Origin: Actinomycetes bacterium
Lineage (GTDB): Bacteria > Actinomycetota > Actinomycetes > Jiangellales > Jiangellaceae
DNA length: 64,000 nt
NCBI GenBank assembly: GCA_021793295.1
Contig: JAJYTA010000005.1
Span: 1 to 64,000 of the forward strand
Direction: 5' to 3'
The notes under the pieces were generated by a model that ran no database searches, was not told the DNA's origin, and saw only the letters and a program-made list of their open reading frames with translations. Position 1 is the stretch's first letter, and the number at the start of each line of letters is the position of its first letter. The translations under genes and the position numbers were made by a program. Shown in pieces: positions 1 to 11,620 of the stretch.

Positions 1-23
1 GGTGAGCGCGAAACGCATCGTGG

Positions 24-815
24 TCAGAACGAGGTCGGCGACTCCGGCGGCTCCTGCCCGCCGGCTCCGTATCCGCCGGCCGGGGTGCCCGGGGTACCCG
101 GGGTGGTCGGCGCACTCGGGGCGCCGTCGTCCGGGCGAGGAGCGAGCTTGGCCCACCACTGCTGCGCGGTCTTGATCCCGCCGACTCCGAAGGCGATCGT
201 CCCGGCCACGAGCACCGCCAGGGGCAGGTACTGCAGGAGCGTGTTCTCGATCTTCGCTGTCACCGACGGGGCGAAGTTCAGCGTGTCGAGCGCGGCGAGG
301 ACACCGATGACGAGCACGCCGACGCGGATGGCCGTGCTGATCCAGCCCATGTTGCGGCTCTCGGCGAAGGGCCGGACCACTCGCGCGGCCCAGTCGGCGA
401 TGGCCGCGGCGATGAACAGGACGAGCAGCGCGACGGCGATCAGCGGAATGTAGGCGATGAGCTCGTTGAGCATCGAGGTCAGCTGCTCGATGCCGAGCAC
501 CTCGGCGGCGATCTGGATGAAGACGACGAAGATCAGGAAGTACACGACCTGCCCGATCAGCTGCACACCGGACGTCCCGGCCTGCTGCAGCGGCCGCTCC
601 AAGCCGGTCGCCTCGGTCAGCCGGCCGGCACCGAGTTTCTCCAGTGCTGCGACGAGGATTCGTCGAATGAGTTTGGCGATCCAATGGCCGACGAGTAGCA
701 GTAGAAGTGCGACGACGAGTCGCGGTACGAAGTCTCCGATGTCGGAACCGAGCTCGGTGAACGAGTCGGTGAGTTCATCGACGAAGTCCACGTCTGTCTT
801 GATCATTGCACCCAT
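24..815 (-). CDS. MscS-related conserved TM-helix membrane protein
   Basis: Integral membrane protein of about 263 residues with roughly five hydrophobic segments (near residues 30-50, 85-105, 118-140, 163-180 and 195-213), spaced like the conserved TM-helix repeat proteins related to small mechanosensitive channels. There is no large cytoplasmic MscS beta domain; instead the C-terminus is a Pro/Gly/Thr-rich tail containing a GTPGTP repeat. The open frame runs upstream to 1115, but that extension is Arg/Pro-rich and unlike the family. The ATG at 815 is preceded by GGAGG (4 nt spacing); ATGs at 833 and 806 are alternatives. It is divergent from uvrC. An osmotic or envelope role is inferred from the family only. 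Confidence 0.7.
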   Translation of the reverse strand: MGAMIKTDVDFVDELTDSFTELGSDIGDFVPRLVVALLLLLVGHWIAKLIRRILVAALEKLGAGRLTEATGLERPLQQAGTSGVQLIGQVVYFLIFVVFIQIAAEVLGIEQLTSMLNELIAYIPLIAVALLVLFIAAAIADWAARVVRPFAESRNMGWISTAIRVGVLVIGVLAALDTLNFAPSVTAKIENTLLQYLPLAVLVAGTIAFGVGGIKTAQQWWAKLAPRPDDGAPSAPTTPGTPGTPAGGYGAGGQEPPESPTSF

Positions 816-1061
816 CAGGCCTCCAAGATTCATTGCGTGCAGGGCAAAAGATAGTTCTGACGGCGCCGGGCCAGCAGTCGAATCCGTATTGTTCGAATGT
901 TTGCCGTCGACACCCCGGTTGAAAAATGCGGATTGTGCCCGGTTCGACACCGGCGAACTTCGCCGTGGCTGATGTCGAGCCGGTCGTCGCGCGGGGGAGC
1001 GGGCTGCGCCCGGACACGTCGGCCCGGCGGCCGGCGATGAGCCGGTGTCGGTGCCGTTGCA

Positions 1062-1077
1062 TAGGCTTGGAGGCGTG
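1062..1077 (+). promoter_or_regulatory. putative leaderless -10 element of uvrC
   Basis: A TAGGCT hexamer at 1062-1067 lies 7 nt before the GTG at 1075, so transcription would start at or next to the start codon. The nearby GGAGG (1069-1073) is only 1 nt from that GTG, too close to act as an SD. No convincing -35 is seen. Inference from spacing only. Confidence 0.35.
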
Positions 1078-3018
1078 GCCGACCCGTCGACGTACCGCCC
1101 GGCGCCCGGGTCCATCCCGGTCGAGCCGGGTGTCTACCGTTTCAGCGATTCGAGCGGCCGTGTTCTCTACGTTGGCAAGGCCAAGAGCTTGCGTGCACGG
1201 CTATCGTCGTACTTCCAGGACCTCTCGGCTCTGCATCCGCGCACCCTGGCCATGGTCACCGCGGCCGCCAAGGTCGAGTGGACCGTCGTGCGCACCGAGG
1301 TCGAGGCGCTGCAGCTGGAATACTCCTGGATCAAGGAGTTCGATCCCCGCTTCAACGTCCGCTACCGCGACGACAAGTCCTATCCGTACCTGGCAGTCAC
1401 CTTGAACGAGGAGTATCCGCGCGTTCTGGTGATGCGCGGGGCGAAACGGCGCGGCGTTCGATATTTCGGGCCCTATGCCCATGCGTGGGCGATTCGCGAA
1501 ACGCTCGACCAATTGCTCCGGGTGTTCCCGGTTCGTAGTTGTTCCAAAGGTGTATTCAACCGTTCGCGCCAAATCGGCCGGCCGTGCCTTCTGGGGTATA
1601 TCGGCAAATGTTCGGCCCCGTGCGTCGGCCGCGTGGATGCCGATGAGCATCGGGCCATCGTCGAAGATCTGGTCGCTTTTCTCGAAGGAAAGACGACGGC
1701 GTACGTCCGTCGTCTCGAGCGCGAGATGAAGCAAGCCGCAGCCGAGCTGGACTTCGAGCGTGCCGCCCGGTTGCGCGACGACATCGCGGCGCTGGAGCGG
1801 GCCATGGAGGCCAACGCCGTCGTGCTGGGCGACGGTACCGACGCCGACGTCATCGCCCTGGCCGACGATCCGCTCGAGGTGGCCGTGCAGATCTTCTACG
1901 TCCGAGGCGGGCGTGTGCGCGGACAGCGCGGCTGGGTCGCCGACAAGGCCGACGACGTCAGCGCGGGCGAACTCGTCGAGCGGTTCTTGCTGCAGCTGTA
2001 CGGCGAGCTCGGCGGCGAGTCCGTTCCCCGTGAAATCCTCGTCTCCGATCTTCCTGACGACCCGGACGAGGTCGGTGCGCTGGGCGAACTGCTCGGCGAC
2101 CTTCGGGGTGGCAAGGTCGACCTGCGGGTTCCGCGGCGCGGCGACAAGCGCGCCCTGCTCGAGACGGTGGCGGCCAACGCTGCGCAGGCACTCAAGCTGC
2201 ACAAGTCGAAACGCGCGAGCGACCTGACCACGCGCAGCAAGGCGATCGAAGAGATCCAGGAGGCGCTGGAGCTCGACGCGCCACCGCTGCGCATCGAGTG
2301 CTATGACATCTCGAACCTGGCCGGCACCGAAGTCGTCGGCTCCATGGTGGTGTTCGAGGACGGCCTGCCGCGCAAGAAGGAGTACCGCAAGTTCACCGTC
2401 CGGGGCGATCAGGGCTTCGACGACGTCTCCGCGATCCGTGAGGTGCTGTCCCGGCGCTTCCGGCGCCTGAGCGAATCCGGCGGTGAGGGCCGTCCCGGCC
2501 TCGACGCCGAGACCGGGCGGCCGAGGGCGTTCGCCTACGCCCCGGGCCTGGTGGTGGTCGACGGCGGACAGCCGCAAGTCGATGCTGCGCGGGAAGCCAT
2601 GGACGAAGCCGGGGTCAGCGACATCCCGGTCGTGGGGCTGGCCAAGCGGCTCGAAGAGGTGTGGCTACCCGACACCGACTCGCCGGTCATCATGCCGCGC
2701 ACCAGCGAGGGTCTGTATCTGCTGCAGCGAGTTCGGGACGAAGCACACCGGTTCGCCATCACCTTCCATCGTCAGCGCCGGTCCACGTCCATGATCGACA
2801 GCGTCCTCGACTCCGTGCCGGGGCTGGGGCCGCAACGACGCAAGGCGCTGCTGGCGGAGTTCGGTTCGCTCAAGCGGCTGCGAGCTGCGAGCATGGAAGA
2901 CATCGCAGCCGTTCCCGGGTTCGGTCCGGCCACGGCGAAGGCCGTCGTCGAGGCGTTGGCGCAACGCCCGGCGACACCGGAGGTCAACACCGCGACCGGC
3001 GAGGTTCTGGAATCATGA
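1075..3018 (+). CDS. uvrC: UvrABC excinuclease subunit C
   Basis: Makes the dual incisions in nucleotide excision repair after UvrAB damage recognition. The 647-residue product has, in order, an N-terminal GIY-YIG nuclease domain (GVYRF...[11 protein letters not shown]), a UVR domain around residues 205-240 that contacts UvrB ([13 protein letters not shown]), the RNase H-like endonuclease domain starting near IECYDISN, and two C-terminal helix-hairpin-helix motifs (VPGLGPQR and [10 protein letters not shown]). Length is normal. The frame opens at GTG 1045, but family members begin ADPSTYRP, matching the GTG at 1075. It heads the uvrC-rapZ-yvcK-whiA run conserved in actinobacteria; rapZ follows after 78 bp. 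Confidence 0.97.
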   Translation: MADPSTYRPAPGSIPVEPGVYRFSDSSGRVLYVGKAKSLRARLSSYFQDLSALHPRTLAMVTAAAKVEWTVVRTEVEALQLEYSWIKEFDPRFNVRYRDDKSYPYLAVTLNEEYPRVLVMRGAKRRGVRYFGPYAHAWAIRETLDQLLRVFPVRSCSKGVFNRSRQIGRPCLLGYIGKCSAPCVGRVDADEHRAIVEDLVAFLEGKTTAYVRRLEREMKQAAAELDFERAARLRDDIAALERAMEANAVVLGDGTDADVIALADDPLEVAVQIFYVRGGRVRGQRGWVADKADDVSAGELVERFLLQLYGELGGESVPREILVSDLPDDPDEVGALGELLGDLRGGKVDLRVPRRGDKRALLETVAANAAQALKLHKSKRASDLTTRSKAIEEIQEALELDAPPLRIECYDISNLAGTEVVGSMVVFEDGLPRKKEYRKFTVRGDQGFDDVSAIREVLSRRFRRLSESGGEGRPGLDAETGRPRAFAYAPGLVVVDGGQPQVDAAREAMDEAGVSDIPVVGLAKRLEEVWLPDTDSPVIMPRTSEGLYLLQRVRDEAHRFAITFHRQRRSTSMIDSVLDSVPGLGPQRRKALLAEFGSLKRLRAASMEDIAAVPGFGPATAKAVVEALAQRPATPEVNTATGEVLES

Positions 3019-3096
3019 TCGCCGCCTGGCCATCACCACGGTGCCCGACGGCTCGGCGATCAAGGCGGGGGAGACGTATGGAGGGGGACTCAGGCG

Positions 3097-3984
3097 ATGA
3101 CCACCGTCAACACACCTGACGATCGGGACGACACGCTGGAACTGCTCTTGGTCACCGGCATGTCCGGTGCGGGGAAGACGGCGGCCACGGCGGCTCTGGA
3201 CGACATCGGCTGGTTCGTGGTGGACAACCTGCCGCCGTCCCTGCTCATGGACCTCATCACGCGAGTCACCGATCGTGCCGAGCTGCGGCGGGTCGCGGTC
3301 GTCGCCGACGTGCGCGGTGGCGTGTTCTTCGGCGAACTGCGTGGAGCACTCGACCTGCTGCGCGAGAACGGTATCGAGCCCACCGTGCTCTTCCTCGAAG
3401 CCAGCGACGAAGCTCTGGTGCGCCGGTTCGAGTCGGCCCGACGCCCGCACCCGTTGCAAGACGGCGGCCGGGTGGTGGAGGCCATCGAACGCGAGCGCGA
3501 AGAGCTGGCGTCCCTGCGCGCCGCCGCCGACGTGGTGGTCGACACCTCACTGCTCAACGTGCATCAGCTGGCCGCACGGGTGCGGGCATCGTTCTCCGGG
3601 CCCGAGGTGGGCTTGCGCGCCATCATCGTCTCGTTCGGTTTCAAGTACGGCCTGCCGGTCGATGCCGACCTGGTCGCTGACATGCGGTTCCTGCCCAACC
3701 CGCACTGGGTGCCGCATCTGCGGCCGCAGAGCGGGCGCGATCCGGAGGTCAGCGACTACGTCCTCGCCCAGCCTGGTGCCGAACAGTTCCTCGATCATTA
3801 CGATGAGCTGATCGCGATGGTCTCGCAGGGCTATCTGCGCGAAGGCAAGCGGTTCGTCACCATCGGTATCGGCTGCACCGGTGGCAAGCACCGCAGCGTC
3901 GCGATGAGTGAGGCGCTGGCGCAGCGGTTGCGTAAGCAAGGAATCGAGACTCTGGTCGTGCATCGCGACCTCGGACGGGAGTGA
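3097..3984 (+). CDS. rapZ: RapZ/YvcJ-family nucleotide-binding protein
   Basis: A 295-residue P-loop protein. Walker A is GMSGAGKT (residues 21-28), and the C-terminal domain carries the family motifs SFGFKYG, RFLPNPHW and GIGCTGGKHRSV. In E. coli RapZ is an RNA-binding adaptor controlling GlmS; the actinobacterial homologue (Rv1421 type) has no firmly established target, so function here is by family only. The ATG is preceded by a GGAGG-rich stretch about 13 nt upstream. yvcK starts 10 bp after its stop, indicating one transcript. Confidence 0.95.
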   Translation: MTTVNTPDDRDDTLELLLVTGMSGAGKTAATAALDDIGWFVVDNLPPSLLMDLITRVTDRAELRRVAVVADVRGGVFFGELRGALDLLRENGIEPTVLFLEASDEALVRRFESARRPHPLQDGGRVVEAIEREREELASLRAAADVVVDTSLLNVHQLAARVRASFSGPEVGLRAIIVSFGFKYGLPVDADLVADMRFLPNPHWVPHLRPQSGRDPEVSDYVLAQPGAEQFLDHYDELIAMVSQGYLREGKRFVTIGIGCTGGKHRSVAMSEALAQRLRKQGIETLVVHRDLGRE

Positions 3985-3994
3985 ACGCTCCGGC

Positions 3995-5023
3995 ATGAGC
4001 GAGCTGCCACCGGCCGCGTCCAAGCTGGCCGGGCCCAAGGTCGTCGCGCTCGGCGGCGGGCACGGCCTGGCCGCGTCGCTGTCCGCCTTGCGGCGGATGG
4101 CCGGGCGGCTCACGGCGGTCGTCACGGTGGCCGACGACGGCGGCTCGAGCGGCCGGCTGCGCGGCGAGCTGGGGGTGCTGCCGCCGGGCGATCTGCGGAT
4201 GGCCTTGGCCGCCTTGTGCGGTGACGACGACTGGGGACGCACCTGGGCGCGGGTCTTGCAGCACCGTTTCGCCAGCGGTGGTGAGTTGCACAACCACGCC
4301 GCCGGGAACCTGCTGATCGTCGCGTTGTGGGAACTGCTCGGCGGGCACGTCGAGGGGTTGGACTGGGTGGCTCGGCTGCTCGGGGCGCAAGGGCGGGTGT
4401 TGCCGATGTCGCTGGTGCCGATGGACATCGAGGCGATCGTCGGCACCACCGAGCGGCTGCCCGACGGGCGCCGAGAGATCCGGACGGTGTCCGGGCAGCA
4501 CGCCGTCGCCACGGTCGAAGGCGACGTCGTCGCCGTGTGCCTGGTCCCCAAGGACCCGCCGGCCTGCCCGGAAGCGCGGGAAGCCATCGCCGACGCCGAC
4601 TGGATCGTCCTCGGGCCGGGGTCGTGGTTCACCAGTGTGATCCCGCACCTGCTCGTGCCCGAGCTGCGGGCGGCGTTGACCGCTACGCGGGCGCGGATCG
4701 CCGTGACGCTCAACCTGGCCGACGAAGGCGGCGAGACCACCGGGTTCACCCCGGAGATGCACCTCGAGGTACTCGGCGCGTACGCGCCGGAGCTGACCGT
4801 CGACCTCGTCATCGCCGAGCGGTCGTCATGTCCGGACGAGAAGTTGCTGCGGCGGATCGCCGGCGAGATGGGCGCCGAGCTCGTCGTCGCCGACGTAGCC
4901 CTGGGCGACGGCACCGCTCGGCACGATCCTGAGCTGCTCGGCGCGGTCTACGCCGAGACACTCGGTGCTCCGCGCACCTCGGGAGGCCTGTCCACTCGTC
5001 CGGGCGCTCGTCTGCGTGCTTGA
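3995..5023 (+). CDS. yvcK: YvcK/CofD-like family protein
   Basis: A 342-residue member of the GluQ/YvcK (CofD-like) family, needed for gluconeogenic growth and cell morphology in Bacillus and implicated in cell-envelope precursor control in mycobacteria (Rv1422, CuvA). Visible motifs are the N-terminal [10 protein letters not shown] nucleotide-sugar-binding loop (near residue 20), [18 protein letters not shown] and the [13 protein letters not shown] loop. The open frame begins at 3908 inside rapZ; the ATG at 3995 fits family N-termini and lies 10 bp past the rapZ stop. Confidence 0.93.
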   Translation: MSELPPAASKLAGPKVVALGGGHGLAASLSALRRMAGRLTAVVTVADDGGSSGRLRGELGVLPPGDLRMALAALCGDDDWGRTWARVLQHRFASGGELHNHAAGNLLIVALWELLGGHVEGLDWVARLLGAQGRVLPMSLVPMDIEAIVGTTERLPDGRREIRTVSGQHAVATVEGDVVAVCLVPKDPPACPEAREAIADADWIVLGPGSWFTSVIPHLLVPELRAALTATRARIAVTLNLADEGGETTGFTPEMHLEVLGAYAPELTVDLVIAERSSCPDEKLLRRIAGEMGAELVVADVALGDGTARHDPELLGAVYAETLGAPRTSGGLSTRPGARLRA

Positions 5024-5130
5024 GCCTCGCGGACGGGCAGGCCGGTCAGTGTGATTCAACGACCCCGGGGCATCGTCGCCACGATCGCCACGTCGGCACG
5101 TGCCGCGTCCGGGTGTGGCAGGATCACGGT

Positions 5131-6111
5131 ATGGCGATGACCGCATCCGTGAAGGACGAGTTGGCTCGCCTCGAGGTCACCAAGACGTGCTGCCGTAAGG
5201 CCGAGGTCTCGTCGCTGCTCCGGTTCGGCGGCGGCCTTCATATCGTCAGCGGCAAGATCGTCATCGAGGCCGAGCTTGATACGGGGGTAGCGGCCCGCAG
5301 GCTGCGACGTGACATTGCGGAGGTGTTCGGCCACGACAGCGACCTCGCCGTCGTCGCCGCCGGAGGGCTGCGTAAGGGAAGCAGGTACGTCGTACGTGTC
5401 GTACGCGACGGGGAGCAGCTGGCCCGGCAGACCGGACTGGTCGACGGCAGCGGCCGCCCCGTTCGCGGGCTGCCGCCACAGGTCGTCAATGGCGCCGACC
5501 ACGATGCCGAGGCGGCGTGGCGAGGCGCGTTCCTGGCCCGGGGGTCGCTGACCGAGCCTGGGCGCTCGTCGGCGCTGGAAGTCACCTGTCCTGGGCCCGA
5601 GGCCGCCCTGGCGTTGGTCGGCGCGGCCCGGCGGCTTGAGATCCAAGCCAAGGCCCGGGACGTGCGCGGCACCGACCGGGTGGTCGTGCGTGACGGCGAC
5701 GCGATCAGCGCGCTGCTCACGCGGTTGGGCGCGCATGACAGCGTGCTCGCCTGGGAGGAACGTCGGATGCGCCGCGAAGTGCGGGCCACGGCCAACCGGC
5801 TGGCCAACTTCGACGACGCGAACCTTCGGCGCTCGGCGCGTGCGGCCGTGGCCGCAGGGGCCAGAGTCGAGCGTGCGATGCAGATCTTGGGCGACGACAT
5901 CCCCGAGCATCTGCGTGTCGCCGGGATGCTCCGGCTGGAGAACCGTCAGGCCAGCTTGGAGGAGCTGGGACAGCTGTCCGATCCCCCGATGACGAAGGAC
6001 GCCGTCGCCGGGCGGATCCGGCGATTGCTGGCGATGGCCGACCGCAAGGCCGCCGAAGATGGCGTGCCCGGCACCGACGCCAACCTGACACCGGACATGC
6101 TGGCGCAGTGA
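5131..6111 (+). CDS. whiA: WhiA sporulation/cell-division transcription factor
   Basis: DNA-binding regulator that in Streptomyces acts with WhiB to switch on sporulation septation; the gene is retained in most Gram-positives. The 326-residue product has the split LAGLIDADG-like N-terminal half (starting [11 protein letters not shown] and [15 protein letters not shown]) and a C-terminal helix-turn-helix ([21 protein letters not shown]). Start ATG 5131 with AGGAT about 7 nt upstream; the frame's earlier start at 5020 overlaps yvcK and adds unconserved sequence. Last gene of the uvrC cluster, separated from gap by 230 bp. Confidence 0.95.
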   Translation: MAMTASVKDELARLEVTKTCCRKAEVSSLLRFGGGLHIVSGKIVIEAELDTGVAARRLRRDIAEVFGHDSDLAVVAAGGLRKGSRYVVRVVRDGEQLARQTGLVDGSGRPVRGLPPQVVNGADHDAEAAWRGAFLARGSLTEPGRSSALEVTCPGPEAALALVGAARRLEIQAKARDVRGTDRVVVRDGDAISALLTRLGAHDSVLAWEERRMRREVRATANRLANFDDANLRRSARAAVAAGARVERAMQILGDDIPEHLRVAGMLRLENRQASLEELGQLSDPPMTKDAVAGRIRRLLAMADRKAAEDGVPGTDANLTPDMLAQ

Positions 6112-6227
6112 CCGCTCGCGGCCCGGCTGCGGCGAATGTGGCGGCCGGTTGCGGGTACGGGCCGACTACCACGTGGCGAGGCGCCAGGCGCGATGTTCGA
6201 CGTCGGCGTGGATGCCATAGTCTTTGA

Positions 6228-7349
<1,122 letters not shown>

Positions 7350-7369
7350 GCGGCGGGGGACTGCCGGCC

Positions 7370-8581
7370 ATGAAAGGGATCGACGCTCTGGGTGACCTGC
7401 GGGGCAAGCGGGTTCTGGTGCGTTCGGACCTCAACGTTCCACTGGATCAGCAGGCAGACGGTGCCGTCATCACTGACGACGGACGCGTCCGCGCGTCCGT
7501 GCCGACCATCCGGGACCTGGCCGACGCCGGGGCCCGGGTGGTCGTCGTGGCGCACCTCGGCCGACCGAAAGGCGAGCCGGATCCCCAGTACTCGCTGGCG
7601 CCAGTGGCCGAGCGGCTCTCGGAACTACTCGGTCGAAACGTCGCGTTCGCGACCGACACCGTCGGCGAGAGCGCCCGCCAGACCGTGGCGGCCTTGGCCG
7701 ACGGCGACGTCGCCCTGCTGGAGAACCTGCGTTTCGACGCGCGCGAGACCAGCAAGGACGACGCCGAACGGGCCGCGTTCGCCGATGCGCTGGCGGAGTT
7801 GGCTGATGCGTTCGTTTCCGACGGATTCGGCGTCGTGCACCGCAAGCAGGCCAGCGTCTACGACATCGCCTACCGGCTGCCGCATGCCGCCGGTGGCTTG
7901 GTGCTCGCCGAGATGGAGGCCTTCTCGAAGGTGCTCGACGATCCCGAGCGTCCGTACGTCGTCGTGTTGGGTGGTTCGAAGGTCTCGGACAAGCTGGGCG
8001 TCATCGACAACCTGATCGACACGGTCGACCGGTTGCTCATCGGCGGCGGGATGGCCTTCACGTTCCTGGCCGCCCAAGGGTACGGCGTGGGTGGTTCACT
8101 GCTGGAGGCCGACCAGATCGACACCGTGCGCACCTACCTCGACCGCGCGGCCGAGGCCGGCGTCGAGGTCGTGCTCCCGGCCGACGTGGTCGTCGCCGCC
8201 GACGTCTCCGCGGATGCGCCCACCAGCGTGGTGCCGGCGACCGAGATCCCGGACGACCAGAAGGGTCTCGACATCGGCCCGGCCACGGTCGAGCAGTTCC
8301 GGGCCAAGCTGGCCGATGCGAAGACGGTGGTGTGGAACGGGCCGATGGGCGTGTTCGAGCTCGCCCCGTTCGCCGACGGCACCCGGCGCGTAGCCGAAGC
8401 GGTCGCCCAGGTGGACGGCACCAGCGTGGTGGGCGGAGGCGACTCCGCCGCGGCGGTGCGCCAGCTCGGACTCGACGAGTCGGCGTTCACCCACATCTCC
8501 ACCGGCGGGGGAGCATCGCTCGAGCTTCTCGAGGGCAAGACCCTGCCGGGGCTGACGGCGCTGCAGGACACGCCGAGCTGA
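7370..8581 (+). CDS. pgk: phosphoglycerate kinase
   Basis: Transfers phosphate from 1,3-bisphosphoglycerate to ADP. The 403-residue product begins with the substrate-binding signature [12 protein letters not shown] and contains [33 protein letters not shown] and the nucleotide-binding GGGDSAAA near the C-terminus. ATG 7370 is preceded by a G-rich stretch (7354-7359); a GTG at 7346 overlapping the gap stop is an in-frame alternative. Part of the gap-pgk-tpiA operon. Confidence 0.97.
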   Translation: MKGIDALGDLRGKRVLVRSDLNVPLDQQADGAVITDDGRVRASVPTIRDLADAGARVVVVAHLGRPKGEPDPQYSLAPVAERLSELLGRNVAFATDTVGESARQTVAALADGDVALLENLRFDARETSKDDAERAAFADALAELADAFVSDGFGVVHRKQASVYDIAYRLPHAAGGLVLAEMEAFSKVLDDPERPYVVVLGGSKVSDKLGVIDNLIDTVDRLLIGGGMAFTFLAAQGYGVGGSLLEADQIDTVRTYLDRAAEAGVEVVLPADVVVAADVSADAPTSVVPATEIPDDQKGLDIGPATVEQFRAKLADAKTVVWNGPMGVFELAPFADGTRRVAEAVAQVDGTSVVGGGDSAAAVRQLGLDESAFTHISTGGGASLELLEGKTLPGLTALQDTPS

Positions 8582-8636
8582 ACCACAAGCGACGTGCGGG
8601 CCCGCAGCCCGGGCGTCACGACGAAGAAGGACAGCT

Positions 8637-9422
8637 GTGTCGAAGAGCACCCGCCGGCCGTTGATGGCCGGCAACTGGAAGATGAACCTCAACCATCTCG
8701 AAGCCATCGCGGTGGTGCAGAAGCTCGCCTTCTCGTTGACCGACGAGGACTTCGAGCGTGTCGATGTGGCGGTCCTCCCGCCGTTCACCGACATCCGCTC
8801 GGTGCAGACCCTGGTCGACGGCGACAAGCTGCGCATCGCCTACGGCGCCCAGGACGTCTCGGTGCACGACTCCGGCGCGTATACCGGCGAGATCTCCGCG
8901 GCGTTCCTGGCGAAGCTCGGGTGCACGTACGCGGTGGTGGGTCATTCCGAGCGCCGCCAGTATCACGGCGAGAGCGACGAACTGGTCGGCGCGAAGGCGG
9001 CGGCTGCTCTGCGCCACGAGCTGACCCCGATCCTGTGCGTCGGCGAAGGTCTCGAGGTCCGCCAGGAAGGCCGACACGTCGAGCACACATTGGCCCAGCT
9101 CGACGGAGCGCTGGAGAAGCTGTCCGCCGACCAGGTGGCCAAGATCGTCGTCGCCTACGAGCCGGTCTGGGCGATCGGCACCGGCGAAGTCGCCACGCCG
9201 GAGGATGCCCAAGAGATGGCCGCGGCGATCCGGGCCCGGTTGGGGGAGTCGTACTCCGCCCAGGTGGCCGACAGCGTGCGCATCCTGTACGGCGGGTCGG
9301 TGAAGTCGTCGAACATCAAGCCGATCATGGCCGGCGACGACGTCGACGGCGCATTGGTCGGGGGTGCCAGCCTCGACCCGCAAGAGTTCGCGCTCATCGC
9401 GCAGTACTACCGCACGCCCTGA
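8637..9422 (+). CDS. tpiA: triosephosphate isomerase
   Basis: A 261-residue TIM barrel. It shows MAGNWKMN with the catalytic Lys, GHSERR with the electrophilic His, the catalytic-Glu loop [12 protein letters not shown] and the phosphate-binding [12 protein letters not shown] start with AAGGA 8627-8631. Third gene of the glycolytic operon; a strong inverted repeat directly follows the stop and probably separates it from secG. Confidence 0.98.
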   Translation: MSKSTRRPLMAGNWKMNLNHLEAIAVVQKLAFSLTDEDFERVDVAVLPPFTDIRSVQTLVDGDKLRIAYGAQDVSVHDSGAYTGEISAAFLAKLGCTYAVVGHSERRQYHGESDELVGAKAAAALRHELTPILCVGEGLEVRQEGRHVEHTLAQLDGALEKLSADQVAKIVVAYEPVWAIGTGEVATPEDAQEMAAAIRARLGESYSAQVADSVRILYGGSVKSSNIKPIMAGDDVDGALVGGASLDPQEFALIAQYYRTP

Positions 9423-9433
9423 GGCCGAGTGAA

Positions 9434-9489
9434 TGATCATGTCCGCTGGGCGGTTCGAGGGCGCCGATCCGGCCCAGCGGACATGATCA
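9434..9489. terminator. 18-bp perfect inverted repeat after tpiA
   Basis: Arms 9434-9451 and 9472-9489 are perfectly complementary over 18 bp (TGATCATGTCCGCTGGGC and its complement) with a 20-nt loop. There is no T-tract, so it would be a T-less hairpin terminator or an mRNA 3'-end stabiliser. It starts 12 bp after the tpiA stop. The outer TGATCATG resembles the ATCATG-bearing repeats at 22.9-23.1 kb. Confidence 0.6.
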
Positions 9490-9604
9490 CCGGCCCTCGT
9501 GAGCGGGGTACCATTGTCATGGAGCGGGTTCGAGCGCGTAAGCTATGGCCCGCGTGCACGGCGCCCCCTGCCGTCGCCGTTGAGGAAGGACAAGGCTGAC
9601 CACC

Positions 9605-9835
9605 GTGGAACTGGCATTCTCGATCCTGCTCGTCATCACCAGCCTGTTGCTGATCCTGTTGGTGCTGATGCACAAGGGCAAAGGCGGCGGCATCTCGGAC
9701 ATGTTCGGTGGCGGCGTGTCGTCCTCGGTCGGTGGTTCGTCGGTAGCTGAGCGCAACCTTGACCGGTTGACTGTCGCGCTCGGGCTGATCTGGGCTGCGG
9801 CGATCATCGCTCTCGGCCTGATGCACGCGGGATAG
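9605..9835 (+). CDS. secG: SecG preprotein translocase subunit
   Basis: A 76-residue membrane protein with two hydrophobic helices (about residues 3-22 and 55-74) joined by a Gly/Ser-rich loop containing the family motif HKGKGGGISDMFGGG. It associates with SecYE to assist export. GTG start with AAGG 9 nt upstream (purine-rich GAGGAAGGAC at 9582-9591). Its position after tpiA is the usual actinobacterial arrangement, although the ppc gene often found nearby is absent. Confidence 0.93.
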   Translation: MELAFSILLVITSLLLILLVLMHKGKGGGISDMFGGGVSSSVGGSSVAERNLDRLTVALGLIWAAAIIALGLMHAG

Positions 9836-9855
9836 GTCGACAGGAAGGACTCGCC

Positions 9856-10197
9856 GTGGTCGGTGGCAACGCAATTCGTGGAAGCCGAGTCGGTGCTGGT
9901 CCCATGGGCGAAGCGGAGCGTGGTGACGCCGCGCCGCGCCGCCAGGTGACCTACTACTGCGAACATGGTCACGAGAGCTCACCAAGCTTCGCGGCCGAAG
10001 CCGTCATCCCCGAGTCGTGGGACTGCGTGCGCTGCGGACTCCCGGCGAGCCAGGACCGCGACCATCCGCCCGCGGCGCCGCGGATCGAGCCGTACAAGAC
10101 GCACCTGGCTTACGTGAAAGAACGCCGCAGTGACGAGGATGGCGCGGCGATCCTCGAGGAGGCACTGCAAGCGCTGCGTAAGCGTCGCAGCCTGTAG
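9856..10197 (+). CDS. rbpA: RNA polymerase-binding protein RbpA
   Basis: Actinobacterial general transcription factor that binds sigma (HrdB/SigA) and stabilises open complexes. The 113-residue product contains the N-terminal tail NAIRGSRVGAGPMGEAERG, a zinc-ribbon-like core with CEHGH and CVRCGLP, the basic linker EPYKTHLAYVKERRS, and the C-terminal sigma-interaction helix. The first half of the usual metal motif is retained as one Cys plus His (YYCEHGHE). GTG start with AGGAAGGA 6 nt upstream, 20 bp after secG and probably co-transcribed with it. It is convergent with the Nramp-like gene. Confidence 0.94.
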   Translation: MVGGNAIRGSRVGAGPMGEAERGDAAPRRQVTYYCEHGHESSPSFAAEAVIPESWDCVRCGLPASQDRDHPPAAPRIEPYKTHLAYVKERRSDEDGAAILEEALQALRKRRSL

Positions 10198-10317
10198 CAC
10201 GCCACCTGCGCCGTGGCTCGAGTTGATCCGCGTGCATGAGGTGATCATGAGCCGTCTACGGCGCGCGGTGGCCGTGGGCGCCTCATCATTCGCTGGTGAC
10301 GCTGCTGCGCACTGAGG

Positions 10318-11556
10318 TCACAGGAACTCGATCACCTCGCGCGCGTAGTTCACGACGATTCCCAGCACCACCAGGTACCCGACGACTCCAACGACGGTGA
10401 CCCACGGCCTGTTGGCATACCTTCCCATGATGTCTTTGTCGCGCGCGATCGAGAGAACCAGGAAGGCCAGCAGCGGGAACGCCAGCACAGCCAGCGCCTG
10501 AGCAGCGCGCAGCAGCTCGATGGGGCTCTCGCCCGCGACCAGGACGACCGCGAAACCGAACAGCATGGCTGTCGTCGACCACAGCCGCACCTGGCGCCCG
10601 CCCATTGACGGATCACCGCCGAATCCGTCGACCAGCAGCGTCGCGCCGATGAGCGCATTGACGACGAGGGACGACAGGCTGGCGAAGAAGAACCCCAAGG
10701 TGAACAGATAGAAGGCGCCTGCTCCGGCGATGGGTTCGAGCTGGCTGGCCATGGCTTCCGCGGAGAAGACAGGGCCGGTCTGCCCGTAGGTGACGCTCGC
10801 GCTGGTCAACATGATCACGACACTGATCAGGCCGAGAACAGCCAACCCGACGAACGTGTCCAACGCTTGGCTGCGCAGTCGCTCCGGCCCCCATTCCTTC
10901 TCCCGCATGAGGTGCGAGATGTAGACCGCGGCGGCGATCGAGAACGTCGTCGCGGCGATCCCGAGGCTGAGGAAGACGCCGTCGACGTCTGGGAACGTCG
11001 GGACCAGGCCTCGGGCTGCCTCCCCTGGATCGAATCCGACGATGACGAGTGTCCCGACGAATGCCAGGAGCATGATGCCGACGACGACGCGGATCAGCCA
11101 TTCGATCTTGGCATAGAGCTCGGACAGCCAGATGAACCCGATCGCCAAGGCGGTGAAGACGCCGGCCCACAGCCGGACATCCAGACCCAACAACGCCTCG
11201 GTCGCGAACCCGATGCCGGCGTTGTTGCCGGCTTGGAAGGCGAGGATCGTCAAGAATCCAGCGATGCCACCGAGGCGCGCCATGGTCGGCCCGAACTTCT
11301 GCCGAGTCGCGCCGAACAGCGTCCGGCCCGTCACCAGCCCGATCCGTGCCGCCATCCAGGTGTACACGATCATGAAGCCGATGGCGGCCACCGGAACCCA
11401 GAGCAACTGGTACCCGTAGGTGCTGCCGGCGATGGTCGCCAGCGCTATGCTGCCAGGACCGATGACGACCGCCGCCAACAACAACGCCGGACCGATCACC
11501 TTGAGCTTCGGCAAGATCCGACCGGTCTCTCGGCCTGCCACTGATTCTTCCGTCAT
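10318..11556 (-). CDS. Nramp-fold transporter with atypical substrate site
   Basis: A 412-residue polytopic membrane protein of about 11 helices, recognisable as Nramp family by its overall pattern (VIGPALLLAAVVIGPGS; FQAGNNAGIG; later TM blocks). In canonical MntH/Nramp, TM1 carries DPGN and TM6 carries MPH, which bind Mn/Fe. Here the first reads GPGS (residues 33-36) and the second YISH (212-215), so the metal-coordinating Asp, Asn and Met are all missing. Substrate is therefore unknown; loss of manganese specificity is inferred. It lies 64 bp downstream of the GH109-like oxidoreductase on the same strand, indicating one operon. Confidence 0.75.
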   Translation of the reverse strand: MTEESVAGRETGRILPKLKVIGPALLLAAVVIGPGSIALATIAGSTYGYQLLWVPVAAIGFMIVYTWMAARIGLVTGRTLFGATRQKFGPTMARLGGIAGFLTILAFQAGNNAGIGFATEALLGLDVRLWAGVFTALAIGFIWLSELYAKIEWLIRVVVGIMLLAFVGTLVIVGFDPGEAARGLVPTFPDVDGVFLSLGIAATTFSIAAAVYISHLMREKEWGPERLRSQALDTFVGLAVLGLISVVIMLTSASVTYGQTGPVFSAEAMASQLEPIAGAGAFYLFTLGFFFASLSSLVVNALIGATLLVDGFGGDPSMGGRQVRLWSTTAMLFGFAVVLVAGESPIELLRAAQALAVLAFPLLAFLVLSIARDKDIMGRYANRPWVTVVGVVGYLVVLGIVVNYAREVIEFL

Positions 11557-11620
11557 GCCTACCGCCCATCACGTGCTCGGCTGGTCGTCGTCGATGCGCT
11601 GCTGTTGATCGGTGCGGATC

